From the NCBI RefSeq assembly GCF_003345295.1, contig NZ_CP031055.1, positions 496,001 through 560,000 of the forward strand: 64,000 nucleotides of DNA. The letters are read 5' to 3'. This stretch comes from Vibrio splendidus. Lineage in GTDB: Bacteria > Pseudomonadota > Gammaproteobacteria > Enterobacterales > Vibrionaceae. The position numbers were made by a program, and so were the translations under genes. Under the pieces are notes generated by a model. The model saw nothing but the letters and a program-made list of their open reading frames with translations. It did no database searches and was not told where the DNA came from. Positions 20,113 to 29,656 of this stretch are shown piece by piece (the first letter of the stretch is position 1; each line of letters starts with the position of its first letter).

Positions 20113-20496
20113 ATGTACGAAGGTTTAAAACATTTTCACCTACTAACGATTGCTATAAGCGCGCTACTTCTTTCGATTCGTTTCGCTCTGATGATGGTTA
20201 ACTCACCAAAGCTTAAGCATCCTTTCTTGCAGCGTTTCCCTCATATCAATGACTCGTTGCTGCTGCTATCGGGTATTGGTTTGATTTTTATTACTGGTTT
20301 TATTCCATTTACACCAGCGGCACCATGGTTAACTGAAAAACTGACCTGTGTAATGGCTTACATCGCCCTGGGCTTCTTTGCGCTTAAGTTAGGTAAGAAC
20401 AAGCTATTGAGAGTTTTTTCATTCTTTGGCGCTCTAGGCTGGCTAGCAATGGCAGGCAAAATCGCAATGACGAAGACACCAACATTTTTCGGTTAA
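20113..20496 (+). CDS. SirB2-family inner-membrane protein
   Basis: A 127-residue protein with about four hydrophobic helices (HLLTIAISALLLSIRFALMM, DSLLLLSGIGLIFITGFIP, then two more). Its position between prmC and sirB1 matches the E. coli gene ychQ (SirB2). AAAGGA precedes the ATG. The biochemical function is unknown. Confidence 0.85.
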   Translation: MYEGLKHFHLLTIAISALLLSIRFALMMVNSPKLKHPFLQRFPHINDSLLLLSGIGLIFITGFIPFTPAAPWLTEKLTCVMAYIALGFFALKLGKNKLLRVFSFFGALGWLAMAGKIAMTKTPTFFG

Positions 20497-20523
20497 TTAT
20501 CTCCTTATTTCGGTTAGTTACGT

Positions 20524-21333
20524 ATGTACGAATTTTTTGATGAAGACTTTGACCAGCTAGAGTTAGCTGAAGGTGCATTGATCTTAAATAAAGCGATTAA
20601 CCCAGAAACTCAAGACAGCTGGGCTGAGCAAGAACTGGCGAGATTGTTAAAAGACGCTGAGTTTGCTTTGGTTAATGAAACCGATGAGCAGCAGAAGTTT
20701 GAATCTTTTATTCGACTATTCTTTTACGAGTGGGGTTTTGCTGGCGATAAAGATGCGTACTTCTCTTCGGAAAACGCATTCATCGATAAAGTGCTCGAGA
20801 GAAAGAAAGGCATCCCTGTGAGTCTTGGTGCGATTTTTCTTTTTCTAGGTCGCAAGCTAGGCTTCCCTGTAGAGGGCGTCTCTTTCCCTACTCAATTCTT
20901 GCTAAAAGTGAGTTGGTACGGGCAAGCAGCCGTCTATATTAACCCTTACAACGGTGAGTATGTTGGCGTACAAACTTTACGAGCTTGGTTAATCGGCCAT
21001 GATGGCCCACTCGCTAAGGTGAAAGCGGAACACTTAGAGGTTGCCGATCACCCAACGATTATTGGTAAGTGGCTAGCGTTGCTTAAGAGTGCATTATTGC
21101 GAGAAGAGCGTTATACGCTTGCATTGAAGTGTACTGATCTTGCGTTAACGTTTGTGCCGGATGATCCGTATGAAATCCGTGACCGTGGCTTTATTTATCA
21201 GCAGCTAGACTGTCATCAAGTTGCTGCAACGGATTACCAATACTTTATCGACCAATGCCCAGATGACCCTGCATCTGAGTTACTGAAATCTCAAGTGAAC
21301 GTCATGAACGAAAAGACAGTGGTTGTTCACTAA
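20524..21333 (+). CDS. SirB1-family protein (transglutaminase-like with TPR end)
   Basis: A 269-residue protein of the SirB1 family (E. coli YchA). The N-terminal domain has the transglutaminase-like core (KKGIPVSLGAIFLFLGRKLG, then GVSFPTQFLLKV). A TPR-like helical C-terminus follows (RYTLALKCTDLALTFVPDDP). There is no signal peptide. Enzyme activity has not been shown for the family as far as I know. It is located between sirB2 and kdsA. Confidence 0.87.
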   Translation: MYEFFDEDFDQLELAEGALILNKAINPETQDSWAEQELARLLKDAEFALVNETDEQQKFESFIRLFFYEWGFAGDKDAYFSSENAFIDKVLERKKGIPVSLGAIFLFLGRKLGFPVEGVSFPTQFLLKVSWYGQAAVYINPYNGEYVGVQTLRAWLIGHDGPLAKVKAEHLEVADHPTIIGKWLALLKSALLREERYTLALKCTDLALTFVPDDPYEIRDRGFIYQQLDCHQVAATDYQYFIDQCPDDPASELLKSQVNVMNEKTVVVH

Positions 21334-21340
21334 TTAATAA

Positions 21341-22210
<870 letters not shown>

Positions 22211-22289
22211 CTTTGGCTGATGCTAAATAACGAGCATTAAATCGCTAATGTTAGTGAGTTTAAGTGGTTATTTAACAGCATAAGATAAA

Positions 22290-22320
22290 CGCCCAACTCT
22301 TAGAGTTGGGCGTTTTTTTT
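22290..22320 (+). terminator. Terminator after kdsA
   Basis: The stem CGCCCAACTC/GAGTTGGGCG (22290-22299 and 22303-22312) with a 3-base loop is followed by eight T. Confidence 0.95.
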
Positions 22321-22786
22321 AACGGGACATCCGTTCAGTTCACTGAAGCCTCGGCCTATTTTGACGATGACTAAGTTGTTTTGACTATGACTAAGCTGTG
22401 TAGTCGTTAGTTAACCTGTTTTTCAGAGCACTAATCAACGGCAGATGATTAAATCTTTGTTAACAGAACCTTTGATTCCCTAAGAAAGTGGTATGGGTGT
22501 GTGAGGTCTGTCCTGTTTATAGTAAATTACTGATGTTCATCACACTTTATAAGTAAACGATTGCCTGTGATGCAGGGGAAGTTTGAGTGTAATCTCATAA
22601 TTTTGTTACACTTAACTGCCGATCTATGCGTGACCAATTCGACATAAATATGAAATCGTCGTGTTACATCTAGAATGTTAATTTAAGATTAGTCATGTTG
22701 AAGTCTTATTGTTCGAACTCCAGGAAAGGGGTCGCAATAGATTATAAAAAGCAGTGGATTCCCCTAAAAAGTTCAAAGGTATGACA
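22321..22786. promoter_or_regulatory. Long non-coding region upstream of nutA
   Basis: About 465 bases lie between the kdsA terminator and nutA. It holds a near-perfect 20-bp tandem duplication (22361-22380 and 22381-22400, TTGACGATGACTAAG against TTGACTATGACTAAG). The rest is AT-rich, presumably nutA promoter and leader. No small ORF with a convincing ribosome site was found. Confidence 0.4.
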
Positions 22787-24448
22787 ATGAAGCAACGCCT
22801 TATTCTAAAGACAGCACTAAGTGCTGCAATCCTAGCTACTCTAGCTGGGTGTGCGTCTCAATCAACTCAAGATTGGAACCAAGACGAAACTTACAAGCTT
22901 ACGGTTCTACACACTAACGACAACCATGGTCGTTTTTGGCAGAACAAATACGGTGAATACGGCATGTCTGCGCGTAAAACGCTTGTTGATCAACTTCGTG
23001 CTGAAGTTGAAGCAGAAGGCGGTAGCGTGTTGCTTCTATCTGGTGGTGACATCAACACGGGTGTGCCAGAGTCAGATCTTCAAGATGCAGAACCTGATTT
23101 CAAAGGTATGAATAAAATTGGTTACGATGCAATGGCATTGGGTAACCACGAGTTTGACAACTCTTTAGACGTACTACAAAAGCAGATCGACTGGGCTAAC
23201 TTCCCAATGCTATCTGCAAACATCTACGACAAAGCAACAGGCGAACGCAAGTTCCAAGCTTACGAGATGTTTGAAAAGCAAGGTATCAAGATTGCAGTTA
23301 TCGGTCTAACCACTGAAGATACGGCAAAAATCGGTAACCCTGAGTTCATCGCGAGCATTGACTTCCGTGACCCTAAAGAAGAAGCGAAGAAGCTAATCGC
23401 TGAACTTAAAGAAACAGAGAAGCCAGACTTAATCTTCGCTGTGACTCACATGGGTCACTACGAAAACGGCCAACGTGGTGTTAACGCACCGGGTGATGTA
23501 GCACTTGCTCGTTACCTAAACGAAGGCGACCTAGACATGATCGTTGGTGGTCACTCTCAAGAGCCTGTATGTATGGAAGGCCCTAACGTTGCGAAGAAAA
23601 ACTTCAAGCCGGGTGATGAGTGTAAACCAGACGTACAGAACGGTACCTACATTGTTCAAGCTCACGAGTGGGGCAAGTACGTAGGTCGTGCTGATTACGA
23701 ATTCCGTAACGGCGAGCTAGAGATGGTGAGCTACGATCTGGTTCCAGTTAACCTTAAGAAGAAAGTTAAGATTGACGGTAAGAAGCAACGTGTTCTTATT
23801 CAAGATGAGATCGCACAAGACCCAGAGTTGCTTGAATTCCTACGTCCTTTCCAAGAGCAAGGTCAAGCACAGCTAGAAGTTCAAATTGCTGAGACAAATG
23901 GCAAGCTTGAAGGCGATCGTAACGTGGTGCGTTTCCAACAAACTAACCTAGGTCGTTTGATTGCGACTTCTCACATGGAGCGTGCACAAGCAGACTTCGC
24001 TGTGATGAACTCTGGTGGTGTTCGTGACTCAATTGAAGCGGGCAATGTCACTTACAAAGATGTACTGAAGGTACAACCTTTTGCAAACATCCTGACTTAC
24101 ACAGACATGACAGGTAAAGAAGTTCTAGATTACCTAAACGTTGTGGCGACGAAACCAATCGATTCTGGTGCTTACGCGCAGTTCGCTGGCATTTCAATGA
24201 CAGTAGCAAACGGTGAAGTATCGAATGTCTTCATCGGTGGCAAACAGCTTCGTTTAGACGAAACATACCGTTTCACAGTGCCAAGCTTCAACGCGGCTGG
24301 TGGCGACGGTTACCCTAAACTTTCTGATCACCCTGGTTACGTGAACACAGGTTTTGTTGATGCTGAAGTACTGAAAGAGTACCTAGAAGCGAACAGCCCA
24401 GTTGACGTGAACAAGTACGCACCTTCTGGTCAAATGGTTTACAAGTAA
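22787..24448 (+). CDS. nutA: Lipoprotein 5'-nucleotidase (NutA/UshA family)
   Basis: Surface- or periplasm-facing nucleotidase that dephosphorylates 5'-nucleotides so nucleosides can be taken up. It has 553 residues. A lipoprotein signal ends in LATLAGC, unlike enterobacterial UshA, which is freely periplasmic; this is the Vibrio NutA form. Metallophosphatase motifs are HTNDNHGRFW, LSGGDINTG, GNHEFDNS and GGHSQEP. The C-terminal nucleotide-binding domain includes AVMNSGGVRDSI and FNAAGGDGYPKL. ATGs at 22781 and 22787 both fit; AAAGG at 22775-22779 spaces better to 22787. Confidence 0.93.
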   Translation: MKQRLILKTALSAAILATLAGCASQSTQDWNQDETYKLTVLHTNDNHGRFWQNKYGEYGMSARKTLVDQLRAEVEAEGGSVLLLSGGDINTGVPESDLQDAEPDFKGMNKIGYDAMALGNHEFDNSLDVLQKQIDWANFPMLSANIYDKATGERKFQAYEMFEKQGIKIAVIGLTTEDTAKIGNPEFIASIDFRDPKEEAKKLIAELKETEKPDLIFAVTHMGHYENGQRGVNAPGDVALARYLNEGDLDMIVGGHSQEPVCMEGPNVAKKNFKPGDECKPDVQNGTYIVQAHEWGKYVGRADYEFRNGELEMVSYDLVPVNLKKKVKIDGKKQRVLIQDEIAQDPELLEFLRPFQEQGQAQLEVQIAETNGKLEGDRNVVRFQQTNLGRLIATSHMERAQADFAVMNSGGVRDSIEAGNVTYKDVLKVQPFANILTYTDMTGKEVLDYLNVVATKPIDSGAYAQFAGISMTVANGEVSNVFIGGKQLRLDETYRFTVPSFNAAGGDGYPKLSDHPGYVNTGFVDAEVLKEYLEANSPVDVNKYAPSGQMVYK

Positions 24449-24516
24449 TTGAACCCAGTTGATTGAGTCAATAGGTGCTAAATTAGATTGACTCTAGCAC
24501 CATGATAAATTTAACT

Positions 24517-24543
24517 AAAGCGACGCCTCGGCGTCGCTTTTTG
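24517..24543 (+). terminator. Terminator after nutA
   Basis: The perfect 10-bp stem AAAGCGACGC/GCGTCGCTTT around CTCG is followed by TT. It lies about 70 bases after the stop. Confidence 0.85.
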
Positions 24544-24566
24544 TTTATCTATCGTTTGGATTTGTT

Positions 24567-25040
24567 ATGACCCCTGCAATCAATCTCGCTAAGAAAAAGA
24601 AAATCGCTCATAGCGTGCATCAATATCACCATGATGCGAATAATACGAACTACGGATTAGAAGCCGTTGAAGCGCTTGGGCAGGATCCTAAACGTGTATT
24701 TAAAACGCTTTTGTTCTGTTTGAATGGCGTCGCTAAAGATTTAGCTGTTGCCGTTATTCCCGTTGATCAGAAGCTAAACCTGAAGCTTGCGGCAAAAGCG
24801 GCAAAAGGCAAAAAAGCAGAGATGGCGAACCCTGATATTGCTCAGAAAACTACGGGTTATGTGGTGGGTGGGATCAGCCCTCTTGGTCAGAAAAAAGCCT
24901 TGCCTACCTTTGTTCATTCCAGCGCGACAGATTTTGAAACGATATGCGTGAGTGCAGGGAAGCGCGGGCTAGAAATTGAACTCGACCCGAAAGACTTAGC
25001 GCTACTGACTCGCGGTCAGTTTGCTGATCTATGTTTATAG
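24567..25040 (+). CDS. ybaK: Cys-tRNA(Pro)/Cys-tRNA(Cys) deacylase YbaK
   Basis: Editing deacylase that hydrolyses Cys mischarged on tRNA-Pro. It has 157 residues of the YbaK/EbsC fold. LKLAAKAAKGKKAEMANPDIA includes the key lysine region, and TGYVVGGISPLGQKKALPTF is the signature. It is transcribed alone between two terminators. Confidence 0.93.
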   Translation: MTPAINLAKKKKIAHSVHQYHHDANNTNYGLEAVEALGQDPKRVFKTLLFCLNGVAKDLAVAVIPVDQKLNLKLAAKAAKGKKAEMANPDIAQKTTGYVVGGISPLGQKKALPTFVHSSATDFETICVSAGKRGLEIELDPKDLALLTRGQFADLCL

Positions 25041-25080
25041 ATTGTCGTCGTCATGATGATATAACTACCAAATGACAAAC

Positions 25081-25116
25081 AAAAGCGCCCGCTAGATTAA
25101 CCTAGCGGGCGCTTTT
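25081..25116. terminator. Bidirectional terminator between ybaK and rluF
   Basis: The 15-bp perfect inverted repeat (25081-25095 with 25102-25116) starts with AAAA and ends with TTTT. It can end both convergent transcripts. Confidence 0.9.
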
Positions 25117-25167
25117 ATATTGAGTGTCTATCCTGAAATGTGCTTGTACATTGAGGACGAATTATGA

Positions 25168-26262
25168 CTACTTCTTCAGACCTAAAGTACCACCAACACG
25201 CTTCGGTGCAGGCTTACCGCTTCGACGATCGTTATTGTTGCGATCTGTGCGGGTGCGATCCGAACTGTTTCTATCTAAATTAGAACGCTCTGAACGAGAG
25301 TTCGATTTCCAGTTCTCGGTATTGCCACCGCTTTCACCATTCGATGAGTTACGGCCACGTTTCGAGTTAGGCGCATGACGGAATTCATCCGCATTATTAC
25401 CGCGATAGGTGCGAGTACGGTTCTCGTTTTGATTACGGCGCGCTGTGGAAGTTTGGTTTTCTTCACGGCTATCAAAAAGTTTTGCGTCTGTCGCTTTGCG
25501 AATGCGTTGACCTTTCGCGTTCATTTTTGATGCATCTTCAGTACTTACAGAGCCTTCACACATCGCTAAAATTTCAGTGATCTCTTCGTCGCTCAGGTAG
25601 CGCCATTTCCCGTTAGGAATGCCGTCTAATGAGATGTTCATAATACGAACTCGGCGCAGCTTAAATACCTCGTAACCCAATGCTTCACACATACGGCGAA
25701 TTTGGCGGTTAAGGCCTTGCGTTAGTGTAATTCGGAACGAAAACTTGGTTTCTTTCTCGACCTTACATGGCAAGGTAACAGTATCGAGAATATGAACGCC
25801 AGCGCCCATTTGCTTCAAGAACTCAGTCGTAATCGGCTTATCTACACGCACCACATATTCTTTCTCGTGGTTGTTACCTGCACGTAGGATTTTGTTTACG
25901 ATGTCGCCATCGTTGGTCAAGAAGATAAGACCATCAGAAGGCTTATCTAGACGACCAATAGGGAAAATACGTTTGTGGTGGCCGATAAAGTCGACGATGT
26001 TGCCAGGAATATCACGTTCAGTAGTACAGGTGATGCCTGTTGGTTTATTAAGAGCAATGTAGATTGGCTTCTCTTTTGAGCGAACAGGTTTATTGTCGAT
26101 CTCAACATCATCACCGGGCAAGACTTTAGTACCCATTTCAGGGATCTTACCGTTAATAGTAACTCGGCCTGCATCAATGAGTTTGTCGGCTTCGCGGCGT
26201 GAGCAAAAACCAGTTTCACTGATGTATTTATTAAGGCGTTTAGCTTGGGATTCTTGTGACAT
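25168..26262 (-). CDS. rluF: 23S rRNA pseudouridine synthase RluF
   Basis: Modifies U2604 (and U2605) of 23S rRNA in E. coli. It has 364 residues. The N-terminal S4 domain is [20 protein letters not shown]. The RsuA-type catalytic Asp is in [18 protein letters not shown], and [17 protein letters not shown] is close to RluF. The last ~115 residues are a low-complexity Arg/Asn/Ser tail ([20 protein letters not shown] and similar), which is probably disordered and RNA-binding. It is longer than the E. coli protein because of this tail. Confidence 0.92.
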   Translation of the reverse strand: MSQESQAKRLNKYISETGFCSRREADKLIDAGRVTINGKIPEMGTKVLPGDDVEIDNKPVRSKEKPIYIALNKPTGITCTTERDIPGNIVDFIGHHKRIFPIGRLDKPSDGLIFLTNDGDIVNKILRAGNNHEKEYVVRVDKPITTEFLKQMGAGVHILDTVTLPCKVEKETKFSFRITLTQGLNRQIRRMCEALGYEVFKLRRVRIMNISLDGIPNGKWRYLSDEEITEILAMCEGSVSTEDASKMNAKGQRIRKATDAKLFDSREENQTSTARRNQNENRTRTYRGNNADEFRHAPNSKRGRNSSNGESGGNTENWKSNSRSERSNLDRNSSDRTRTDRNNNDRRSGKPAPKRVGGTLGLKK

Positions 26263-26300
26263 GATATTCTCTTAGCGTTTCACAACGGAAATATAGATAA

Positions 26301-26329
26301 ACAAAAAGCAACCTTTTGATAGTTGCTTT
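26301..26329 (-). terminator. Terminator after smrA
   Basis: Minus strand: AAAGCAAC, a 9-base loop, GTTGCTTT, then a T-rich run. It lies between smrA and rluF. Confidence 0.75.
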
Positions 26330-26438
26330 GAGTTGGGATTCGTTAACTGAGGACAATTTTAGCACTTGGTGTGAGTCTAGGCACGAAATATCGATCTTGA
26401 TGCAATTCGCTATCAGTGTACTTATCTGTTTCAACCAG

Positions 26439-27020
26439 TTAACTGGTGCGTTTTTGATGGCGCTCTCTGTTCTCCAGCTTTTTCTCGTTACTCTTTCTGA
26501 GCATAACGTAGACTGCGCCAGTACCACCATGAAATTGCTGAGCAGAGTGAACACATTGAACGTCGTTAATTTGCGTGAGCCAATTCGCCACGTAGCTTTT
26601 CATCATTGCTGGTGGGTTCGAGCGCTCACCTTTACCGTGAACAATGATAACGGTGCGAACATCCATTCTTAAACACTGACGTAAAAATGAGAGTACTTCG
26701 TTACGAGCATCTTTCAGTGTTTTCCTATGAAGGTCGAGTTTGGCCTGAATAGGGTATTTGCCTAAGCGCAGCTTTTTGTATACGCCTTCTTGTACACCAT
26801 CTTTCTTGTAAGCAATGACGTCGTCTGGCTTGATCATTGGTGAGTAGTCTAATGATAAGTAGTCTTTCTCGTCGTCAGGCAGCCACATAGCGGCTTCACG
26901 CTTAGCAAGGTGAGATTCTGTGACTCGGTGTACTTTCTGGTGTTCGGCGGTGTCATGGTCGATACGTTTAACATCGCCCATCATTTCTTGGAATAGATCT
27001 AAGTCGTCATCATGAGACAT
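26439..27020 (-). CDS. Smr-domain protein (SmrA-like nuclease)
   Basis: A 193-residue protein. The C-terminal Smr domain has LDLHRKTLKDARNEVLSFL and the signature VIIVHGKGERS, ending FHGGTGAVYVMLR. The usual LDLHG motif reads LDLHR here. The N-terminal third is acidic and family-specific. Smr domains are nucleases in some proteins and bind collided ribosomes in others, so the exact role here is open. It is transcribed alone. Confidence 0.85.
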   Translation of the reverse strand: MSHDDDLDLFQEMMGDVKRIDHDTAEHQKVHRVTESHLAKREAAMWLPDDEKDYLSLDYSPMIKPDDVIAYKKDGVQEGVYKKLRLGKYPIQAKLDLHRKTLKDARNEVLSFLRQCLRMDVRTVIIVHGKGERSNPPAMMKSYVANWLTQINDVQCVHSAQQFHGGTGAVYVMLRKSNEKKLENRERHQKRTS

Positions 27021-27086
27021 AGTGTGTATCTCAAGTTGGAGAAGGATAGGGTGAGTATACCTAAGTTGAGGCCGGGTTTAAAAATG

Positions 27087-27120
27087 AAAAAACCGGAGAA
27101 GAAAATAAGTCTGCTCCGGT
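27087..27120 (-). terminator. Terminator after the DUF3149 small gene
   Basis: The stem ACCGGAG/CTCCGGT (27092-27098 and 27114-27120) has six A on its left, read as T on the minus strand. Confidence 0.8.
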
Positions 27121-27187
27121 GCAAAGCGTTTTTACATCCACCCAAAGAAAATGATACTTAAAAGTAGATGACTTAGGCTGAGCGATT

Positions 27188-27328
27188 CTAGTGAGGAGAT
27201 TTTTCAGTCATAACTTTGTAGATGAAGAAGCCTCCATAGAACATCATGAGACCCAGAGCCCCGAATATTACTATCATTGAAGATAGCCCCACTGCATTAC
27301 CAAATAGGAGTTCTAGCCAAAAGTCCAT
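27188..27328 (-). CDS. Small inner-membrane protein, DUF3149-like
   Basis: A 46-residue ORF beginning MDFWLELLFGNAVGLSSM and ending TEKSPH. It has a single hydrophobic helix (SMIVIFGALGLMMFYGGFFI), so it is predicted to span the inner membrane. The ATG at 27328 follows GAGG with correct spacing, and a terminator lies 60 bases past the stop. The sequence resembles the DUF3149 family as I remember it. No function is known. An FNR-like palindrome lies upstream. Confidence 0.8.
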   Translation of the reverse strand: MDFWLELLFGNAVGLSSMIVIFGALGLMMFYGGFFIYKVMTEKSPH

Positions 27329-27386
27329 GTGTATACCTCAAAGTTATATGACATGGCTCAGTGTATTAAGTAGCGTTATCAATTCA

Positions 27387-27400
27387 CTGATCTGGATCAA
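27387..27400. promoter_or_regulatory. FNR-like palindrome upstream of the small membrane gene
   Basis: CTGAT-N4-ATCAA matches the FNR consensus TTGAT-N4-ATCAA in nine of ten positions. It lies 59 bases upstream of the start at 27328. Binding is inferred only from the match. Confidence 0.4.
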
Positions 27401-27517
27401 TCCTGTTTCATAAGTTAAATACTTGTTGGTGAGTGTGTGTTTTTCGTCACATTAGCCGTTGGGTTGTACGTCTTTTGTTCGAACGATTCGATATTGTAAA
27501 AAAGAGTGAAAAAAGCT

Positions 27518-27546
27518 CTTGCGCATAAATTCAGAATCCGTATTAT
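27518..27546 (+). promoter_or_regulatory. Promoter of tRNA-Pro
   Basis: CTTGCG (27518-27523), a 17-base spacer, then TATTAT (27541-27546), about 38 bases before the mature tRNA. Confidence 0.65.
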
Positions 27547-27583
27547 ACGCTTCATCGACAGGCAATCAGCCAGTTAGATATCT

Positions 27584-27660
<77 letters not shown>

Positions 27661-27670
27661 CATTAAGAAA

Positions 27671-27700
27671 AAGGCTTCTCAGAAATGAGAAGCCTTTTTT
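27671..27700 (+). terminator. Terminator after tRNA-Pro
   Basis: The 10-bp stem AAGGCTTCTC/GAGAAGCCTT with a 6-base loop is followed by a T-run. Confidence 0.92.
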
Positions 27701-27819
27701 GCATTTTGGTATGTGCGTCATTCCCTAGAGTGGCGAAGGAGCGAGTCGGGAATCTCTTGTTGTTCTAAACATCCCGCATAGAGAAAAGGATTGACTCAAT
27801 AAGCCCGTCCCAAATCTGT

Positions 27820-28242
27820 TTACTTCACATCACAAGTAATGTTCTTGATTGGTGTCTCTGAGGTAACAAAGCAAACATACGCTTCAACAGGATTATTTGG
27901 ACCAATTCGAATGTAACCTGCCTGTACTTCATCTTCGTTAAAGGTCACCGAGTGAGAGTTACCTGTCTTGCCATCGTAAAAGCTTGCTTCAAAATTACCA
28001 TTCATTTGGCTTGCGATACGGTTGCGTGTCGTAGACGTCGTGAACGTAATGTTCGCGCATCGCATGGGTGGCTTCTCAGTAATCAAAAACTGTCCGCTTT
28101 CTTTATCTAGCACGCCGCCTTTTGTATCTGGCTGAATGTCGATGGCTTGAAACTGTTCTATGGTACAAGTTTCTTTGGCAGACGCTGCCGTGGGCATCAG
28201 GATCGCGAGGGCTAAAGGTAAAGCGAAGAGTACTGGTTTCAT
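27820..28242 (-). CDS. Hypothetical secreted protein
   Basis: A 140-residue protein with a clear Sec signal peptide (MKPVLFALPLALAILMPTAA, cleavage after ASA). The mature part has four cysteines (ETCTIEQ, MRCANITF, AYVCFVTS, ITCDVK), which could form two disulfides in the periplasm. I do not recognise the family. A GTG 14 codons upstream would lengthen the N-terminus; the ATG at 28242 gives a normal signal peptide and is preferred. Confidence 0.7.
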   Translation of the reverse strand: MKPVLFALPLALAILMPTAASAKETCTIEQFQAIDIQPDTKGGVLDKESGQFLITEKPPMRCANITFTTSTTRNRIASQMNGNFEASFYDGKTGNSHSVTFNEDEVQAGYIRIGPNNPVEAYVCFVTSETPIKNITCDVK

Positions 28243-28275
28243 GAGAACAACACCGTGTATAAAAAGAGCGAAAGA

Positions 28276-28300
28276 TAATAGCACCGTTATGGTGCTATTA
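28276..28300. other. Perfect 10-bp hairpin between two minus-strand genes
   Basis: TAATAGCACC and GGTGCTATTA flank a 5-base loop, 34-58 bases upstream of the secreted-protein start. In the minus direction a loosely T-rich tract follows. It may be a terminator for the upstream TraB/GumN gene or a leader structure. Confidence 0.5.
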
Positions 28301-28363
28301 AATGTAATGATTCTGTTATTAGGTAATGGTTATATTATGAGAAGGTCATGGTATCGAATTTAG

Positions 28364-29251
28364 TTAGTTGCCGTCACTAACCTCAAATTGACACTGAGCC
28401 TGTTGGCTTTGTGATTGTTGAGTGACATTAAAACCTTTCTCTTTTAACAACTGCAAAAGGTTACCTTCGCCAACTAGGTGCAAGGCGCCAACCACGATCA
28501 AATAATTCCCATTTGAATCGAGTTTCCAATCATTGGCGGATAGCTTGTTTGCCCAGTCGATATTGCGATCAGTTAAGAATGCTTTCTCGAGTTCAAGCGA
28601 CATCTCAGACAGCTCTGCGAAGGCTTCAAGCTTCGCTAAATCACCCGCTTTCCAGCTTTCAATTAGGCAATGAACCACACGATCAGTTTGGTCAAATTCC
28701 TCAAGGCTACTGACTAACCATTCCTTACCGTCATCCTTTTGTTTTGTCATCAGGTCTATTTGGAATTGTAGTGGCTCTAAACTGATAACCGGAACATCTT
28801 GGATAGTCGCTTTGTAAGCTAGCGTCGCATCAACGCCGCCGGCGGAGCCATAACCAAGGTTTTTTAGCTGCTGCATCTGTATGGAGAGAGAAGTCGCCCA
28901 AGGCGGTGAGCTGAGCAGTTGTTGCGTCGGCATCTCCAACGATTTTGATATGTCGGTTAATAATTGCAGTTGTTCTTCATTGAGCACATCGGCTGTGGTG
29001 AGTTTGTTGTGAGGATATACAACGCCATCAGACTTTCTGATATCCGTTTCGATAACTAACCCATCACTGTTTTTTAGCGCATCGGTGATCGCTGAAGGAA
29101 GTGGGTACATACTCTCGTCTCCAACGTGCACGGAACCTAAGATAGTGAGTGTCAGTTCATCCTTTTTTGCTTGCCAATAAAGGGGCTCGGCGACCGCTTG
29201 CCTAGCTGAAAAAGCGAGAACGAATAAAGTCATGTAGAAGAATGGGCGCAA
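28364..29251 (-). CDS. TraB/GumN family protein
   Basis: A 295-residue protein with a signal peptide ending ARQAVA, so it is periplasmic or membrane-attached. The family N-terminus LTILGSVHVGDESMYPLP and its C-terminal signature GALHLVGEGNLLQLLKEKGF are both present. TraB/GumN proteins resemble Tiki-type metalloproteases (paired G-x-H motifs), but activity in bacteria is mostly unproven. It is divergent from the chitobiase gene. Confidence 0.85.
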   Translation of the reverse strand: MRPFFYMTLFVLAFSARQAVAEPLYWQAKKDELTLTILGSVHVGDESMYPLPSAITDALKNSDGLVIETDIRKSDGVVYPHNKLTTADVLNEEQLQLLTDISKSLEMPTQQLLSSPPWATSLSIQMQQLKNLGYGSAGGVDATLAYKATIQDVPVISLEPLQFQIDLMTKQKDDGKEWLVSSLEEFDQTDRVVHCLIESWKAGDLAKLEAFAELSEMSLELEKAFLTDRNIDWANKLSANDWKLDSNGNYLIVVGALHLVGEGNLLQLLKEKGFNVTQQSQSQQAQCQFEVSDGN

Positions 29252-29656
29252 AGGGATCTCCTTTAGGAAGTCTTAAACTCGTTAAAATCGATTTTGACGG
29301 TGTTTTTTAACGGTTTTTTTTGAGAACGATGTCACGTTGTTTGTACGAAAAGTATAACAACACCAACAAACTCTTAAACCTTTCTCAGTAACAACGACAC
29401 GATTTTATGAAATCCTTTCAAAAGATTGTGATTCAATTCTCAAATATTACGTCGAAATAAAAATGACGGAACTGTCGATGTCGGTAACTTTATGATTTTA
29501 ATCAGGTTAATTTTATCAATATTTTTTAGATTTGAAGTCGATCACTTTATTAACTTGATTTAATTCACGGCGAAAAATAAGGCCATATAGTTTATCTAAC
29601 TTTAGAAGCGCTCCACTTTGCTTCTGACTCGATTTTTAAATTTATGGGTGAATACG
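29252..29656. promoter_or_regulatory. Divergent region between traB/gumN-like gene and chitobiase
   Basis: 405 AT-rich bases hold both promoters. The only recognisable site is a CRP-like motif at 29427. No small ORF or terminator was seen. Confidence 0.4.
29427..29442. promoter_or_regulatory. CRP-like site upstream of chitobiase
   Basis: TGTGA-N6-TCTCA matches the CRP consensus TGTGA-N6-TCACA in nine of ten positions. It lies about 215 bases before the chitobiase start. Confidence 0.4.
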
